Shown: positions 46,012-55,097 of the stretch, in pieces | Position numbering within the stretch: position 1 is the stretch's first letter | How the letters are laid out: each line of letters begins with the position of its first letter | Origin: Thalassovita gelatinovora | Lineage (GTDB): Bacteria > Pseudomonadota > Alphaproteobacteria > Rhodobacterales > Rhodobacteraceae | Direction: 5' to 3' | Assembly (NCBI RefSeq): GCF_001458355.1 | Contig: NZ_CYSA01000015.1 | Coordinates: forward strand, 439,001-503,000 | Length of the DNA: 64,000 bases | Notes under the pieces: generated by a model | What the model saw: the letters and a program-made list of their open reading frames with translations, nothing else | What the model was told of the DNA's origin: nothing | Databases searched by the model: none | Made by a program: the position numbers and the translations under genes

Positions 46012-48044
46012 AACGGATTTGGCCCGTGTTTCTGGTGGTGGCCCTGCTGGCCGGGGCCGGTCTACGCGATGGGGTCGATCACTGGGTTGCGCGGACCGTA
46101 TTGCCGCCGCTGATCGTGGACAGTTCGGTCGAGCTGCGGGATCGCAAGGGTGAATTGCTGCGCGCCTATACGGTGGCCGATGGTTTGTGGCGCCTGCCGG
46201 TGTCGCGGACGGATGTGGATGCGCGCTATATCGACATGTTGCTGGCATATGAGGACAAACGGTTCTGGCAGCATGGCGGCGTCGATCTGCGCGCACTAAC
46301 ACGGTCGGCGCTACAGGCATTGTGGCATGGCCGGATCGTTTCGGGGGGGTCGACCCTGTCGATGCAGGTGGCGCGTTTGCTGGAAAATGGCGGCACCGGG
46401 GCTTGGGCTGGCAAGCTGCGGCAGATGCGGGTGGCGCTGGCGCTGGAACGCCGGGCTGGCAAGGCGGCGATCCTTGACCTTTATCTTCAACTGGCTCCGT
46501 TTGGCGGCAATATCGAAGGGGTGCGCGCAGCGTCCCTCAGCTATTTCGGCAAGGAACCCGCACGTCTGAACCCGGCGCAGGCGGCCTTGTTGGTCGCCCT
46601 GCCGCAATCGCCCGAAACCCGGCGCCCGGACCGCCATCCACAAGCGGCTTTGGCGGCGCGGCAACGGGTGATGCAGCGGGCGTTGCAGAACGGTGTGTTG
46701 AAACCAGAGGACATCACTGCCGCAGCTTATGATCCGGTGCCGCATCAACGTCGTAGTTTTCCGGCGCTGGCCCCACATGCGGCGGATCATGCCCGGGCCC
46801 GGATGCCAGATCGTCAAAGGCTGACCCTGACGCTGGACGCCGGGTTGCAGGCCCGGCTGGAAGACTTGGCAGATCTATCATTGCGCGGCAAATCCGAGCG
46901 GTTGTCGATCGCGATTCTGGTCGCCGATCATCGCAGCGGCGAAATTCTGGCATCGGTGGGATCGCGGCGCTATGCGCCGGGGCGCGGACAGGGGTTCATC
47001 GACATGACCCAGGCGCTCAGATCACCGGGATCGACATTAAAACCGCTGGTCTATGGGCTGGGATTCGACCAGGGGCTGATCCATCCCGACACGTTGATAA
47101 ATGACCGTCCGGTCGCGTTCGGGGCCTATGCGCCGCAGAATTTCGATGGTCATTTTCGCGGTGAAATCAAAGTATCGCGAGCGTTGCAGAAATCGCTGAA
47201 TATCCCCGTTGTGCTGCTGACCGAAGAAATCGGTCCGGGCCGGTTGATGGCGGCGCTGCGCCGGTCCGGCGCGGAACCGGTGATCCCGGGCGGCAAGCCC
47301 GGCTTGGCAGTAGCGTTGGGCGGGATCGGGATCACGTTGCATGATCTGGTGCAGCTTTATGCGGGGTTGGCCAATAGCGGCAAAGCGGTGCAGTTGCACA
47401 TCGAAACGCAGGAAACTGAGAACAGCGCAAGGATCGTCAGCCGCTCCGCGGCATGGCAGGTCGGTCATATCTTGTCGGGGCTTGTTCCGCCTGACGGTGC
47501 GCCACGCAATCATCTGGCCTATAAGACAGGCACCTCATATGGTCATCGCGATGCCTGGGCGGTCGGGTATGATGGCGGGCATGTGATCGGGGTCTGGATC
47601 GGACGGCCGGAGGGAACGCCGGTGCCTGGTGCCTTTGGCGGCGATCTGGCCGCGCCGGTCTTATTCGAGGCGTTTCAGCGATTGAAGCCCATGCTCGATC
47701 CGCTCCCGCCGCCGCCGCCCGAAACGCTGATCCTTGGCACGGCAGATCTGCCGCAACCACTGCAGCGGTTTCGTGGCCGACATGCGGTATTCGCGGATGC
47801 CCCGGACGCGCCGAAACTGGCCTTTCCACCCGATGGTGCGCGATTGGCGTTGGACGGGGCAGGATTGACGATCAAGCTGCGCGATGGCGCCCCGCCGTTT
47901 ACCGTTCTGGCGGATGGTGCTGCGGTCCTGACCGGGCAATATGGCCGACAGATCAATATAGGCCCCGTTGGCAACGGGTTCGTAAATCTGGCGGTGATTG
48001 ATGCCAAAGGCCGGTCTGACCAAGTGCAATTGCAGATCGAATGA
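46008..48044 (+). CDS. pbpC: Penicillin-binding protein 1C
   Basis: 678 residues from ATG 46008, overlapping the upstream stop (ATGA). An N-terminal anchor (about 5-20) precedes the glycosyltransferase domain (GT51): LAYEDKRFWQHGGVDL with the catalytic Glu, then GGSTLSMQVARLL and LYLQLAPFGGNIEGVRAASLSYFGKEP. The transpeptidase domain has SxxK as SPGSTLKPLVYGLGFD, then a KTGTS box (YKTGTSYGHRDAWAVGY). A C-terminal BiPBP-type beta domain follows. It polymerises and possibly crosslinks peptidoglycan, with envelope repair in concert with alpha-2-macroglobulin as the inferred role. Confidence 0.95.
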   Translation: MKRIWPVFLVVALLAGAGLRDGVDHWVARTVLPPLIVDSSVELRDRKGELLRAYTVADGLWRLPVSRTDVDARYIDMLLAYEDKRFWQHGGVDLRALTRSALQALWHGRIVSGGSTLSMQVARLLENGGTGAWAGKLRQMRVALALERRAGKAAILDLYLQLAPFGGNIEGVRAASLSYFGKEPARLNPAQAALLVALPQSPETRRPDRHPQAALAARQRVMQRALQNGVLKPEDITAAAYDPVPHQRRSFPALAPHAADHARARMPDRQRLTLTLDAGLQARLEDLADLSLRGKSERLSIAILVADHRSGEILASVGSRRYAPGRGQGFIDMTQALRSPGSTLKPLVYGLGFDQGLIHPDTLINDRPVAFGAYAPQNFDGHFRGEIKVSRALQKSLNIPVVLLTEEIGPGRLMAALRRSGAEPVIPGGKPGLAVALGGIGITLHDLVQLYAGLANSGKAVQLHIETQETENSARIVSRSAAWQVGHILSGLVPPDGAPRNHLAYKTGTSYGHRDAWAVGYDGGHVIGVWIGRPEGTPVPGAFGGDLAAPVLFEAFQRLKPMLDPLPPPPPETLILGTADLPQPLQRFRGRHAVFADAPDAPKLAFPPDGARLALDGAGLTIKLRDGAPPFTVLADGAAVLTGQYGRQINIGPVGNGFVNLAVIDAKGRSDQVQLQIE

Positions 48045-48049
48045 TCCCA

Positions 48050-48093
48050 GCGGGGAAGAGGCGCGCTGCCCCTCTTCCCCGCCAGTTTTTTTT
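48050..48093 (+). terminator. Rho-independent terminator after pbpC
   Basis: A 12-bp perfect GC-rich stem (GCGGGGAAGAGG with CCTCTTCCCCGC) around an 9-nt loop is followed 3 nt later by eight T residues. It lies 5 nt after the pbpC stop. A second repeat (CTGTGATC…GATCACAG, 48107-48130) straddles the convergent thiolase stop. Confidence 0.92.
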
Positions 48094-48124
48094 CAAACAG
48101 AAGAAGCTGTGATCAGATTTGAGA

Positions 48125-49300
48125 TCACAGACGTTCGATGGCCAGCGCGATACCCTGACCACCGCCAATACACATGGTAATCAACGCTTTGGACCCACCG
48201 ATACGGTCGAGTTCGTAAAGAGCTTTGATGGTGAGAAGCGCACCTGTCGCGCCAAGTGGATGGCCAAGTGCGATGGCGCCGCCATTGGGGTTCACCTTGG
48301 CCGGATCGAAGCCGAGCGCGTTGCCGACCGCGAGAGCCTGAGCAGCGAAGGCTTCGTTTGATTCGATCACGTCGAAATCACTGACTGACAGCCCGGTTTT
48401 CGCCATCAGGTTTTCCACGGCCTGAATTGGGCCGATGCCCATCACTTCGGGGCGAACGCCGGCATGCCCGTAGCCGAGGAGACGCGCCTTGGGTTTCAAA
48501 CCTGCTTTTTCGGCGGCTTCGGCCCGGGCCAGAACCAAGGCGGCAGCACCATCATTGAGACCCGATGCGTTGCCCGCCGTCACTGCGCCATCCTTGCGGA
48601 AGGCCGGACGCAGGCCAGCCAACCCTTCGAGCGTAGAGGCTTTGGGGTGTTCATCAATGTCGAAATTCACCATGTCGCGCTTATGCTTTATCTCGACCGG
48701 AACAATTTGCGATTTGAAATGCCCCGCTTCGATCGCCGCTGCCGCGCGGTTCTGGCTTTCCATCGCGAAGGCATCCATGTCTTGGCGGCTGACCTGGTGT
48801 TCGTCGGCGACGTTTTCGGCGGTGACGCCCATATGGCCGGTGCCGAACGGGCAATTCAATGTCCCCAGCATCATGTCGACCGACTGGATGTCACCCATTT
48901 TTTGACCCCAGCGTTGCGAAGGCACAATATAAGGTGCGCGGGACATGTTTTCAGCGCCACCCGCGACGGCGAAATCGGCATCGCCCAGCATCAGGCTTTG
49001 GGCCGCCGATACGATCGCCTGTGCGCCGGAACCGCACAGCCGGTTCACGTTCATCGCCGGGGCACTGTCGGGAATGCCGGCTTCGATCGCCGCGACGCGA
49101 CTGAGATACATGTCGCGCGGTTCGGTGTTGATCACATGGCCAAACACGACGTGACCAATCTGCGCCGCGTCGACACCCGAACGCGCCAAGGCTTCCTTGG
49201 TCGCGATCGCAGCTAGCTGGGTCGGCGGCACGCCCGCCAGCGATCCGCCGAAAGTGCCGATGGCAGTGCGCGCACCGTCCAGGATTACGATATCGGTCAT
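48125..49300 (-). CDS. Acetyl-CoA C-acyltransferase (thiolase)
   Basis: 391 residues, standard thiolase II length. It condenses or cleaves acyl-CoA by a Claisen reaction. Catalytic residues are visible: Cys in NRLCGSGAQAI, His in GGAIALGHPLGATGA and Cys in TMCIGGGQG. The opening DIVILDGARTAIGTFGGSLAG and GTGHMGVTAENVA are typical of the biosynthetic PhaA/BktB group. No phaB reductase or beta-oxidation gene adjoins it, so polyhydroxyalkanoate versus degradation role is unsettled. The two-domain fold is intact. Confidence 0.93.
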   Translation of the reverse strand: MTDIVILDGARTAIGTFGGSLAGVPPTQLAAIATKEALARSGVDAAQIGHVVFGHVINTEPRDMYLSRVAAIEAGIPDSAPAMNVNRLCGSGAQAIVSAAQSLMLGDADFAVAGGAENMSRAPYIVPSQRWGQKMGDIQSVDMMLGTLNCPFGTGHMGVTAENVADEHQVSRQDMDAFAMESQNRAAAAIEAGHFKSQIVPVEIKHKRDMVNFDIDEHPKASTLEGLAGLRPAFRKDGAVTAGNASGLNDGAAALVLARAEAAEKAGLKPKARLLGYGHAGVRPEVMGIGPIQAVENLMAKTGLSVSDFDVIESNEAFAAQALAVGNALGFDPAKVNPNGGAIALGHPLGATGALLTIKALYELDRIGGSKALITMCIGGGQGIALAIERL

Positions 49301-49396
49301 TGTATTTCTCCCACTGAATGTTGTGGCAAAGCTAACGGATCATTGCAGCGATGACAGCGGAAACGTTCCGTCAAGTTGCGAGTTTGGTAGTTCTAC

Positions 49397-50125
49397 CTAT
49401 GACCCCAGTTTTTCGCGGCCAAACGGCGTCAGGGTCCAGGCCTTGCGCCCTTCGAATACCGCGGCAGTGATCGGTTGGCCATAACCGGCGCCACTGTCGA
49501 GATTGATCCGGTTGCCGTGATGTTCGGCGGTTGGCCGATGGGTATGACCATGCACCACCAGCCAAGGGTGCGGATCGGTGTAGTCAAGGAATTCGTTGCG
49601 TATCCAGATCAGATCCTGCGGGTCTTGCCGGTCGAGAGGGAGTTCAGGGCGGATGCCGGCATGAACGAACAGATAGTCACCCATTTCGCGGCTGAACGGG
49701 AGGGATTTCAAGAACTCCAGATGCCGATGCGGGACGCGTTCCAAACTGTCTTTCCACAAAATCTCCGGCGAGCGCTGTAAATCCTCCACCCCGTAAGAGC
49801 CCAATGTAGCGAGACCGCCAACCCGTTCGTTTGGCCAGCTCATGCCGGGACGCATGCGGTGGTGTTCCACGGTTCCGCTTTCTAGGAAGTTCCTGAACAT
49901 CTCGTCGTGATTGCCGCGCAGCACGGCCCAATTCCGACCCGCTTCGATACCTGCCATCAGGCGATCGATCACGCTGCGGCTGTCAGGTCCGCGGTCAACC
50001 AGATCCCCAAGAAAGACGACCTGCGCATCCTCGCCACCATCCTTTTCGATCAGGTCGATGGCCCAATCCAGCTGATCCAGATACCCGTGGATATCGCCAA
50101 CCGCATAAATCGGAGTGTCTTGCAT
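49397..50125 (-). CDS. Metallophosphoesterase (serine/threonine phosphatase/ApaH-like)
   Basis: 242 residues. All binuclear-metal motifs are present: AVGDIHGYLDQL (GDxHG), VVFLGDLVDRGPDS (GDxxDRG), VLRGNHDEMF (GNHD), FVHAGIRPELPL and VVHGHTHRPTAEHH. It resembles the short bacterial calcineurin-like phosphatases; protein phosphatase, diadenosine-polyphosphatase or another phosphomonoesterase are all possible. It is soluble, with no signal peptide. The neighbouring thiolase and membrane-protein genes give no pathway hint. Confidence 0.9.
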   Translation of the reverse strand: MQDTPIYAVGDIHGYLDQLDWAIDLIEKDGGEDAQVVFLGDLVDRGPDSRSVIDRLMAGIEAGRNWAVLRGNHDEMFRNFLESGTVEHHRMRPGMSWPNERVGGLATLGSYGVEDLQRSPEILWKDSLERVPHRHLEFLKSLPFSREMGDYLFVHAGIRPELPLDRQDPQDLIWIRNEFLDYTDPHPWLVVHGHTHRPTAEHHGNRINLDSGAGYGQPITAAVFEGRKAWTLTPFGREKLGS

Positions 50126-50527
50126 GTCTTGTCCTCAGTGCTCGGCTTTTTTACGGAGGCTATCTTGGTTTTCATCTCTCTGAAAGGGCGCGCGGGGAAT
50201 GGCGGGGTATACAATTGCTCAGCGCTCGGATTGAGCAACGAAGTGGTGCTGGAACGGTTCAACTGGGAATCGGGCCGGTATTTGCCCCCGGCGAGTACGG
50301 AAAAGCCAATTTGAGACTGGGTGATCAATCGGCGATGATGATAACATTTAGTTTACCGGGTGATTTTCTAAAGCTGACTTTAGGGAAAAGCCGAGAACAT
50401 ATTCAGCCTGCCCGGGAATTTCGGTGGGACCGAAAGTACAGGTAAACGTTACAAATTTGAATTTACCGGCCTGCCGCTGACGACGGAAATTTAACGAAGC
50501 AATAATTTCAGCAAGGAGAAAACGCGT
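50126..50527 (+). promoter_or_regulatory. Long 5' region of the four-helix membrane-protein gene with three inverted repeats
   Basis: 402 nt with no credible gene. It contains TTGCTCA…TGAGCAA (50214-50237), CTAAAG-CTGA-CTTTAG (50368-50383) and TTTCGGT-GGG-ACCGAAA (50419-50435). The last is a 7-bp perfect inverted repeat 92 nt before the next start, plausible as an operator. I cannot assign a regulator or a promoter firmly. A good AAGGAG lies before ATG 50528. Confidence 0.4.
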
Positions 50528-50902
50528 ATGAAAGGTGTATCGGTATATTTCATGATTCTGGCAGTTCTGTCAGTGATCGTCGGTATGGCATGGGGCATTC
50601 AGATGTCGGCATCGCACAATCATACTTTATCGCCAGCCCATGCCCATTTGAACTTGATCGGCTGGGTGTCCATGTCGATCTTTGCCTTTTACTACCACCT
50701 GATTCCAGAGGCGCAGGACGGGATACTGCCCAAGCTGCATCTGGCATCTTCGGTTTTGGGGTTGGTGGCCATCGTTCCAGGTATCGTCATGGCGCTGCGC
50801 CTGCGCGGTGAAACACTGGCCATCATCGGGTCAATTTTGACCTTGGTGTCGATGCTGCTGTTCTTGGTGGTTGTTTTAAAATCCGTACGCGCCAGAGCAT
50901 GA
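50528..50902 (+). CDS. Small four-helix membrane protein, haem-copper oxidase-like fragment
   Basis: 124 residues with four hydrophobic helices. Helices 2 and 3 carry HNHTLSPAHAHLNLIGWVSM and FAFYYHLIPEA, with histidines placed as in haem-copper oxidase subunit I (AHAHLNLxGW). It is too short to be an oxidase. Such stand-alone proteins are usually annotated as hypothetical or cytochrome-oxidase-like, and haem binding is inferred only. AAGGAG precedes the start. The gene stands alone, with a long repeat-bearing 5' region and a terminator after it. Confidence 0.75.
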   Translation: MKGVSVYFMILAVLSVIVGMAWGIQMSASHNHTLSPAHAHLNLIGWVSMSIFAFYYHLIPEAQDGILPKLHLASSVLGLVAIVPGIVMALRLRGETLAIIGSILTLVSMLLFLVVVLKSVRARA

Positions 50903-50909
50903 ACGTAAA

Positions 50910-50939
50910 AGGGCACCGCAAGATAGCATGCGGTGCCCT
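50910..50939. terminator. Bidirectional terminator between the small membrane protein gene and serA
   Basis: AGGGCACCGCA and TGCGGTGCCCT form an 11-bp perfect stem with an 8-nt loop. On the minus strand TTTT follows directly, so it best serves serA; on the plus strand it lies 7 nt after the preceding stop. Confidence 0.82.
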
Positions 50940-50961
50940 GTGGATTTGATCCGGACGAAGA

Positions 50962-52557
50962 TCAGGCGACGTCGAAGGACAGCGGCTTGATCTGTTTGAA
51001 CAGACCGGTCGCGGCCAGTTCATCCAGAACTTTCTGATCCACTTCACCGTCGACATATAGCAGGGCGATGGCTTCGCCACCCGCCTGTGCCCGGCCCAAG
51101 GTGAAGTTGGCGATGTTCACACCATTATCGCCCAGCACCCGGCCCAGCGTGCCGATAATGCCCGGCACGTCTTCGTTAGTGGTATAGAGCATGTGGCTCC
51201 CGACTTCGGCGTCGATATTGATGCCCTTGATCTGAATGAATCGCGGCTTGCCATCGCTGAACACGGTGCCCGCGATGGAGCGTTCGCGTTCCGGGGTGAC
51301 TATAGTGACCTTAATGTAACCGTCAAATGCACCCGATTTGTCCTGATTGGTGGTCGAAATCTGAATGCCGCGTTCCTTGGCGACGACCGGAGCCGATACC
51401 ATGTTCACGTCCGGGTTCACCTTTTTCATGATGCCCGCCACCACGGCGCAATTCAGCGCCGGCAGGTTCATGTCCGACACCACGCCGTCATAAAGGATGT
51501 TGATCGCCTTGATCGGCTCATCGGTCAGTTGACCGATATAGCTGCCCAGATGCCCGGCCAGAGCAACCCAGGGGCCCATGACCTTGGCTTCTTCAGCGGT
51601 CATCGACGGCATGTTCAGCGCATTTTCAACCGCGCCGTCCAGCAGGTAATTTGCCATCTGTTCGGCCACCTGAAGCGCCACGTTTTCCTGTGCTTCAGTC
51701 GTTGCCGCGCCCAGATGCGGCGTGCAGACCACGTTGGGCAAGTTGAACAGCGGGTTTTCCTTTGCCGGTTCTTCCGAGAACACATCGAAGGCGGCACCGG
51801 CGACATGGCCCGACTTCAACATTTCGGCCAGCGCAACTTCGTCGACCAGACCACCGCGGGCACAGTTGATGACACGCACGCCTTTCTTGGTCTTGGCCAG
51901 ATTTTCCCGGCTCAGGATGTTGCGGGTGGTGTCTGTCAACGGCACGTGCAGGGTGATGAAATCGGCGCGTTCCAGCAACTCGTCCAATTCAACCTTTTCG
52001 ACCTGCATCTTCTCGGCCTTTTCCTGGCTCAAGAAGGGGTCATACGCGATGACTTTCATTTTCAATCCGCGGGCGCGGTCGCAAACGATACCACCGATAT
52101 TGCCGGCGCCGATCACACCCAGCGTCTTGTTGGTCAGCTCAACGCCCATGAATTTCGACTTTTCCCACTTGCCGGCATGGGTTGAAGCGCTGGCTTCAGG
52201 CAGCTGGCGGGCAGCGGCGAACATCATCGCGATGGCGTGTTCGGCGGTGGTAATCATGTTGCCAAACGGCGTGTTCATCACGATCACACCTTTTTTGCTC
52301 GCCGCTTCCTTGTCGACGTTGTCGGTGCCGATACCGGCGCGGCCGATCACTTTCAGCTTGTCGGCCTTTTCGAGGATGGCCGGGGTCACCTTGGTGGCCG
52401 AACGGATGGCAAGGCCATCATACTGACCGATGATTTCGGCCAGCTTGTCCTTGTCCTTGCCCACGTCGGGCAGGAAATCCACATCAATGCCGCGATCACG
52501 GAAGATCTGAACGGCGGTTTCGCTGAGTTTGTCGGAGACGAGTACTTTGGGAGCCAT
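50962..52557 (-). CDS. serA: D-3-phosphoglycerate dehydrogenase
   Basis: 531 residues from ATG 52557 with AAGGA upstream; the frame extends further but into the repeat-rich spacer. It oxidises 3-phosphoglycerate with NAD, the first step of serine synthesis. Blocks include RAGIGTDNVDKEAA, GVIGAGNIGGIVCDRARG (NAD fold), NCARGGLVDEVAL, the catalytic HLGAATTEAQENVA, then the allosteric substrate-binding domain and a C-terminal ACT domain (TTNEDVPGIIGTLGRVLG) for serine feedback. The length is that of the long, type-1 form. It lies downstream of serC on the same strand, 103 nt apart. Confidence 0.97.
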   Translation of the reverse strand: MAPKVLVSDKLSETAVQIFRDRGIDVDFLPDVGKDKDKLAEIIGQYDGLAIRSATKVTPAILEKADKLKVIGRAGIGTDNVDKEAASKKGVIVMNTPFGNMITTAEHAIAMMFAAARQLPEASASTHAGKWEKSKFMGVELTNKTLGVIGAGNIGGIVCDRARGLKMKVIAYDPFLSQEKAEKMQVEKVELDELLERADFITLHVPLTDTTRNILSRENLAKTKKGVRVINCARGGLVDEVALAEMLKSGHVAGAAFDVFSEEPAKENPLFNLPNVVCTPHLGAATTEAQENVALQVAEQMANYLLDGAVENALNMPSMTAEEAKVMGPWVALAGHLGSYIGQLTDEPIKAINILYDGVVSDMNLPALNCAVVAGIMKKVNPDVNMVSAPVVAKERGIQISTTNQDKSGAFDGYIKVTIVTPERERSIAGTVFSDGKPRFIQIKGINIDAEVGSHMLYTTNEDVPGIIGTLGRVLGDNGVNIANFTLGRAQAGGEAIALLYVDGEVDQKVLDELAATGLFKQIKPLSFDVA

Positions 52558-52594
52558 GTCATTGGTCCTTTTCAAAGAATGTAAGGGGGTGTTT

Positions 52595-52647
52595 GGCGGG
52601 CTGACGCCCGCCCTACCAATTCTGTTGCAAGCCGGGTTCACCCCGGC
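52595..52647. repeat. Twin GC-rich hairpins between serC and serA (REP-like)
   Basis: GGCGGGC-TGAC-GCCCGCC (52595-52612) and GCCGGG-TTCAC-CCCGGC (52631-52647) stand 18 nt apart in the short spacer. The first resembles a dispersed palindrome I associate with roseobacter intergenic regions. They may trim or stabilise serC mRNA and attenuate serA; no T-run follows. Confidence 0.5.
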
Positions 52648-52660
52648 ACATGGCGCGTGA

Positions 52661-53806
52661 TCAAGCCTGAGCTTCGATCTCGGTCTGGAAGGCCCATTCA
52701 AGCCAGGGCAGCATCGCCTCGATATCCGAAGCTTCAACCGTGCCACCGCACCAGATGCGCAGACCTGCCGGAGCATCGCGATAGGCACCGATATCCAGCG
52801 CCGCGCCTTCGGCTTCCATCCGCTTGGCCACGGCCTTGGCGAAGGCTGCGCCGTCCTTGATCCGGTCGTCGGTGAACTTCAGGCAGACGGAGGTGTTCGA
52901 CACGGTGGCCGGGTCATGGGCCAGGAAATCGATCCAGTCGTGCATTTCGACGAAATCGGCGATCGCCTTGGTGTTGGCGTTGGCGCGGCCGATCAGGCCC
53001 TGCAGCCCGCCGACTTCGCGGGCCCAGTCCAGCGCGACCAGGTAATCCTCGACCGCCAGCATCGAGGGCGTGTTGATGGTTTCGCCGCGGAAGATGCCTT
53101 CGATCAGCTTGCCGCCCTTGGTCAGGCGGAAGATCTTCGGCAGCGGCCATGCGGGGATATAGCTTTCCAGCCGTTCGACGGCGCGCGGGCTGAGGATCAG
53201 CATGCCGTGGGCCGCTTCGCCGCCCAGAACCTTCTGCCAGGAGAAGGTGGTCACGTCGAGCTTGTCCCAGGGCAGGTCCATCGCGAAAGCGGCCGAGGTG
53301 GCGTCGCAGATGGTCAGGCCGGCGCGGTCATCGGCGATCCAGTCGCCGTTCGGCACGCGCACGCCCGAGGTGGTGCCGTTCCAGGTGAACACGACATCGT
53401 TGTTGCAATCGACCGACGCCAGGTCGACGATTTCGCCGTATTCGGCGGTTTTCACTTCAGCGTCGAGTTTCAGCTGTTTCACCACGTCGGTGACCCAGCC
53501 CGAGCCGAAGCTTTCCCAGGCCAGCATCTCGACCTTGCGTTCGCCCAGAAGCGACCACAGGGCCATCTCGACCGCGCCGGTATCCGAGGCGGGAACGATG
53601 CCGATCTTGTAATCTGCGGGGATGCCCAGGATTTCGCGCGTGCCTTCGATGGCCGCTTTCAGCTTGTCCTTGCCCACGGCGGCGCGGTGCGACCGGCCCA
53701 GTGCGGCGTCGGCAAGCTTGTCCAGGGTGAATGTGGGGATCTTGGCGCAGGGGCCAGAGGAAAAACGCGGGTTTGCCGGCCGCGTTGCCGGTTGTTCAAT
53801 AGCCAT
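52661..53806 (-). CDS. serC: Phosphoserine aminotransferase
   Basis: 381 residues from ATG 53806, preceded by AAGGA; upstream in-frame codons belong to the leader. It converts 3-phosphohydroxypyruvate and glutamate to phosphoserine, the second serine step, and also serves pyridoxal-phosphate synthesis. The sequence [42 protein letters not shown] and [30 protein letters not shown] (holding the PLP lysine) fit the long alphaproteobacterial SerC type. A structured leader precedes it. serA follows; serB is divergent, so all three steps are together. Confidence 0.96.
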   Translation of the reverse strand: MAIEQPATRPANPRFSSGPCAKIPTFTLDKLADAALGRSHRAAVGKDKLKAAIEGTREILGIPADYKIGIVPASDTGAVEMALWSLLGERKVEMLAWESFGSGWVTDVVKQLKLDAEVKTAEYGEIVDLASVDCNNDVVFTWNGTTSGVRVPNGDWIADDRAGLTICDATSAAFAMDLPWDKLDVTTFSWQKVLGGEAAHGMLILSPRAVERLESYIPAWPLPKIFRLTKGGKLIEGIFRGETINTPSMLAVEDYLVALDWAREVGGLQGLIGRANANTKAIADFVEMHDWIDFLAHDPATVSNTSVCLKFTDDRIKDGAAFAKAVAKRMEAEGAALDIGAYRDAPAGLRIWCGGTVEASDIEAMLPWLEWAFQTEIEAQA

Positions 53807-53863
53807 GAATGCTATCCTTCCAGATAAGCGCCTCTCGTTGGGGAGAGGTGTCCCGCCATCGCA
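53807..53863 (-). promoter_or_regulatory. Structured serC leader (candidate serC RNA motif)
   Basis: On the minus strand, CCTCTC-CCCAAC-GAGAGG (53831-53848) forms a hairpin ending 24 nt before the serC start. A short TATC…GATA pairing around the AAGGA ribosome site and ATAGC…GCTAT spanning the start codon could follow. A conserved serC RNA motif of paired hairpins upstream of serC is known in alphaproteobacteria; I think this matches but cannot confirm the consensus from memory. Confidence 0.4.
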
Positions 53864-53963
53864 AATAGTCGGCTTCATCCGCTTTCACAATGGTCAAAAT
53901 GCCGCTATAGCGCCGCCTGACAGTCGAATTGCGACGCAAACAGCTACGATCGGAAACTTTCCC

Positions 53964-54842
53964 ATGCATGTCGTAACCATTTTGAGCAATCCCAATGAAC
54001 CGCATCTGGAAGCGTCGCTGCTTGATTCGCTGCGCAATGCCTGGGGCGGTGACGATGTGGTTTGGCTGGCGCCAAGTCAGGCTGCAGAATTTGAAATTCC
54101 ACAGCTGCCTGACAACCGCTGGGATGTCTGGGGAGACGTGCAGCGCATGGGGCTGGACATGGTGGTGCAGCCAGTAGAGGGCCGGCAGAAGAAAATGCTG
54201 CTGGCCGATATGGACAGCACGATGATCCAACAGGAATGTATCGACGAATTGGCGGACGAGGCCGGGGTGGGAGAACGGGTGGCCTCGATCACCGCGCGGG
54301 CAATGAATGGCGAACTGGATTTCGAAGGGGCGCTGCTGGAACGGGTCGGGCTGCTGAAGGGTTTACAGGAAAGCGTGATCGACAAGGTTCTGGCGGACCG
54401 CATCACCCTGATGCCCGGCGGGCGCGAATTGATTGCCACGATGAAGGCAGCGGGTGGCTATGCCGCATTGGTTTCAGGTGGGTTCACGGCCTTCACCCGG
54501 CAAGTCGCCAAAGATCTGGGTTTCGATGAAAACCACGCCAATATCCTGCTGGTCGAGGACGGCGTCCTAACCGGCGACGTGGCCCGCCCGATCCTTGGCC
54601 GCGAAGCCAAGGTCGCGGCACTGGAACGGATTTCCAAGCATTTGCAGATCGAAGAATCAGACGTCATCGCGGTGGGCGACGGGGCTAATGATCTGGGCAT
54701 GCTGGGGCGCGCTGGCACCGGTGTGGCGCTGCATGCCAAACCCACGGTAGCGGCGCAATGCGACGTGCGAATAAACTTTGGCGATCTGACCTCGCTGTTG
54801 TATATTCAAGGGTATGCCAAACACGAATTTGCCACCAGCTAG
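53964..54842 (+). CDS. serB: Phosphoserine phosphatase
   Basis: 292 residues from ATG 53964; the frame is open upstream, but only as overlap with serC. It removes phosphate from phosphoserine, the last serine step. The HAD core is intact: ADMDSTMIQQECIDELAD (DxDxT nucleophile), LVSGGFTAFTRQVAKDLGFD (motif II Ser), REAKVAALERI (Lys) and AVGDGANDLGML (motif III). The N-terminal 70 residues form a diverged ACT-like region. It is divergent from serC across 157 nt, which must hold both promoters. Confidence 0.96.
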   Translation: MHVVTILSNPNEPHLEASLLDSLRNAWGGDDVVWLAPSQAAEFEIPQLPDNRWDVWGDVQRMGLDMVVQPVEGRQKKMLLADMDSTMIQQECIDELADEAGVGERVASITARAMNGELDFEGALLERVGLLKGLQESVIDKVLADRITLMPGGRELIATMKAAGGYAALVSGGFTAFTRQVAKDLGFDENHANILLVEDGVLTGDVARPILGREAKVAALERISKHLQIEESDVIAVGDGANDLGMLGRAGTGVALHAKPTVAAQCDVRINFGDLTSLLYIQGYAKHEFATS

Positions 54843-55097
54843 CAGTTGGCAATTGCGTCAAACGGCGCGTCTTTGAAATGTGGGGTCGCAAGCGGTCCGA
54901 TCTACACCTTTTCCGCGTCTATTGATGAAACCCAACTGACTGTCATTGAGCAACGGATAAGGCGGGGCGAATTGCCCACCGGGACCCGGAATCACTTCTC
55001 GTCGTGACTCAGATTCCTGACCTGATCCAGTCTGGACCAACGGACGGCGCAAGCTGAGAGCGACACTATCTTCGAATGCCGATCAAGGAGGAATACA

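Noticed and set aside
50300-50340. FNR/NnrR site upstream of the small membrane protein gene
   Set aside because: TTGA and TCAA half-sites occur, but 10 nt apart rather than the 6 nt of TTGAT-N4-ATCAA.
52661-53806. serC as a recently acquired gene because it looks GC-rich
   Set aside because: Hand counts on sample lines gave 60-72 percent G+C in serC and similar values in serB, so the difference is within the local range.
54843-55097. tRNA or small RNA after serB
   Set aside because: No cloverleaf, no TTCGA-type arm, and no terminator hairpin with a T-run was found in the 255 nt.
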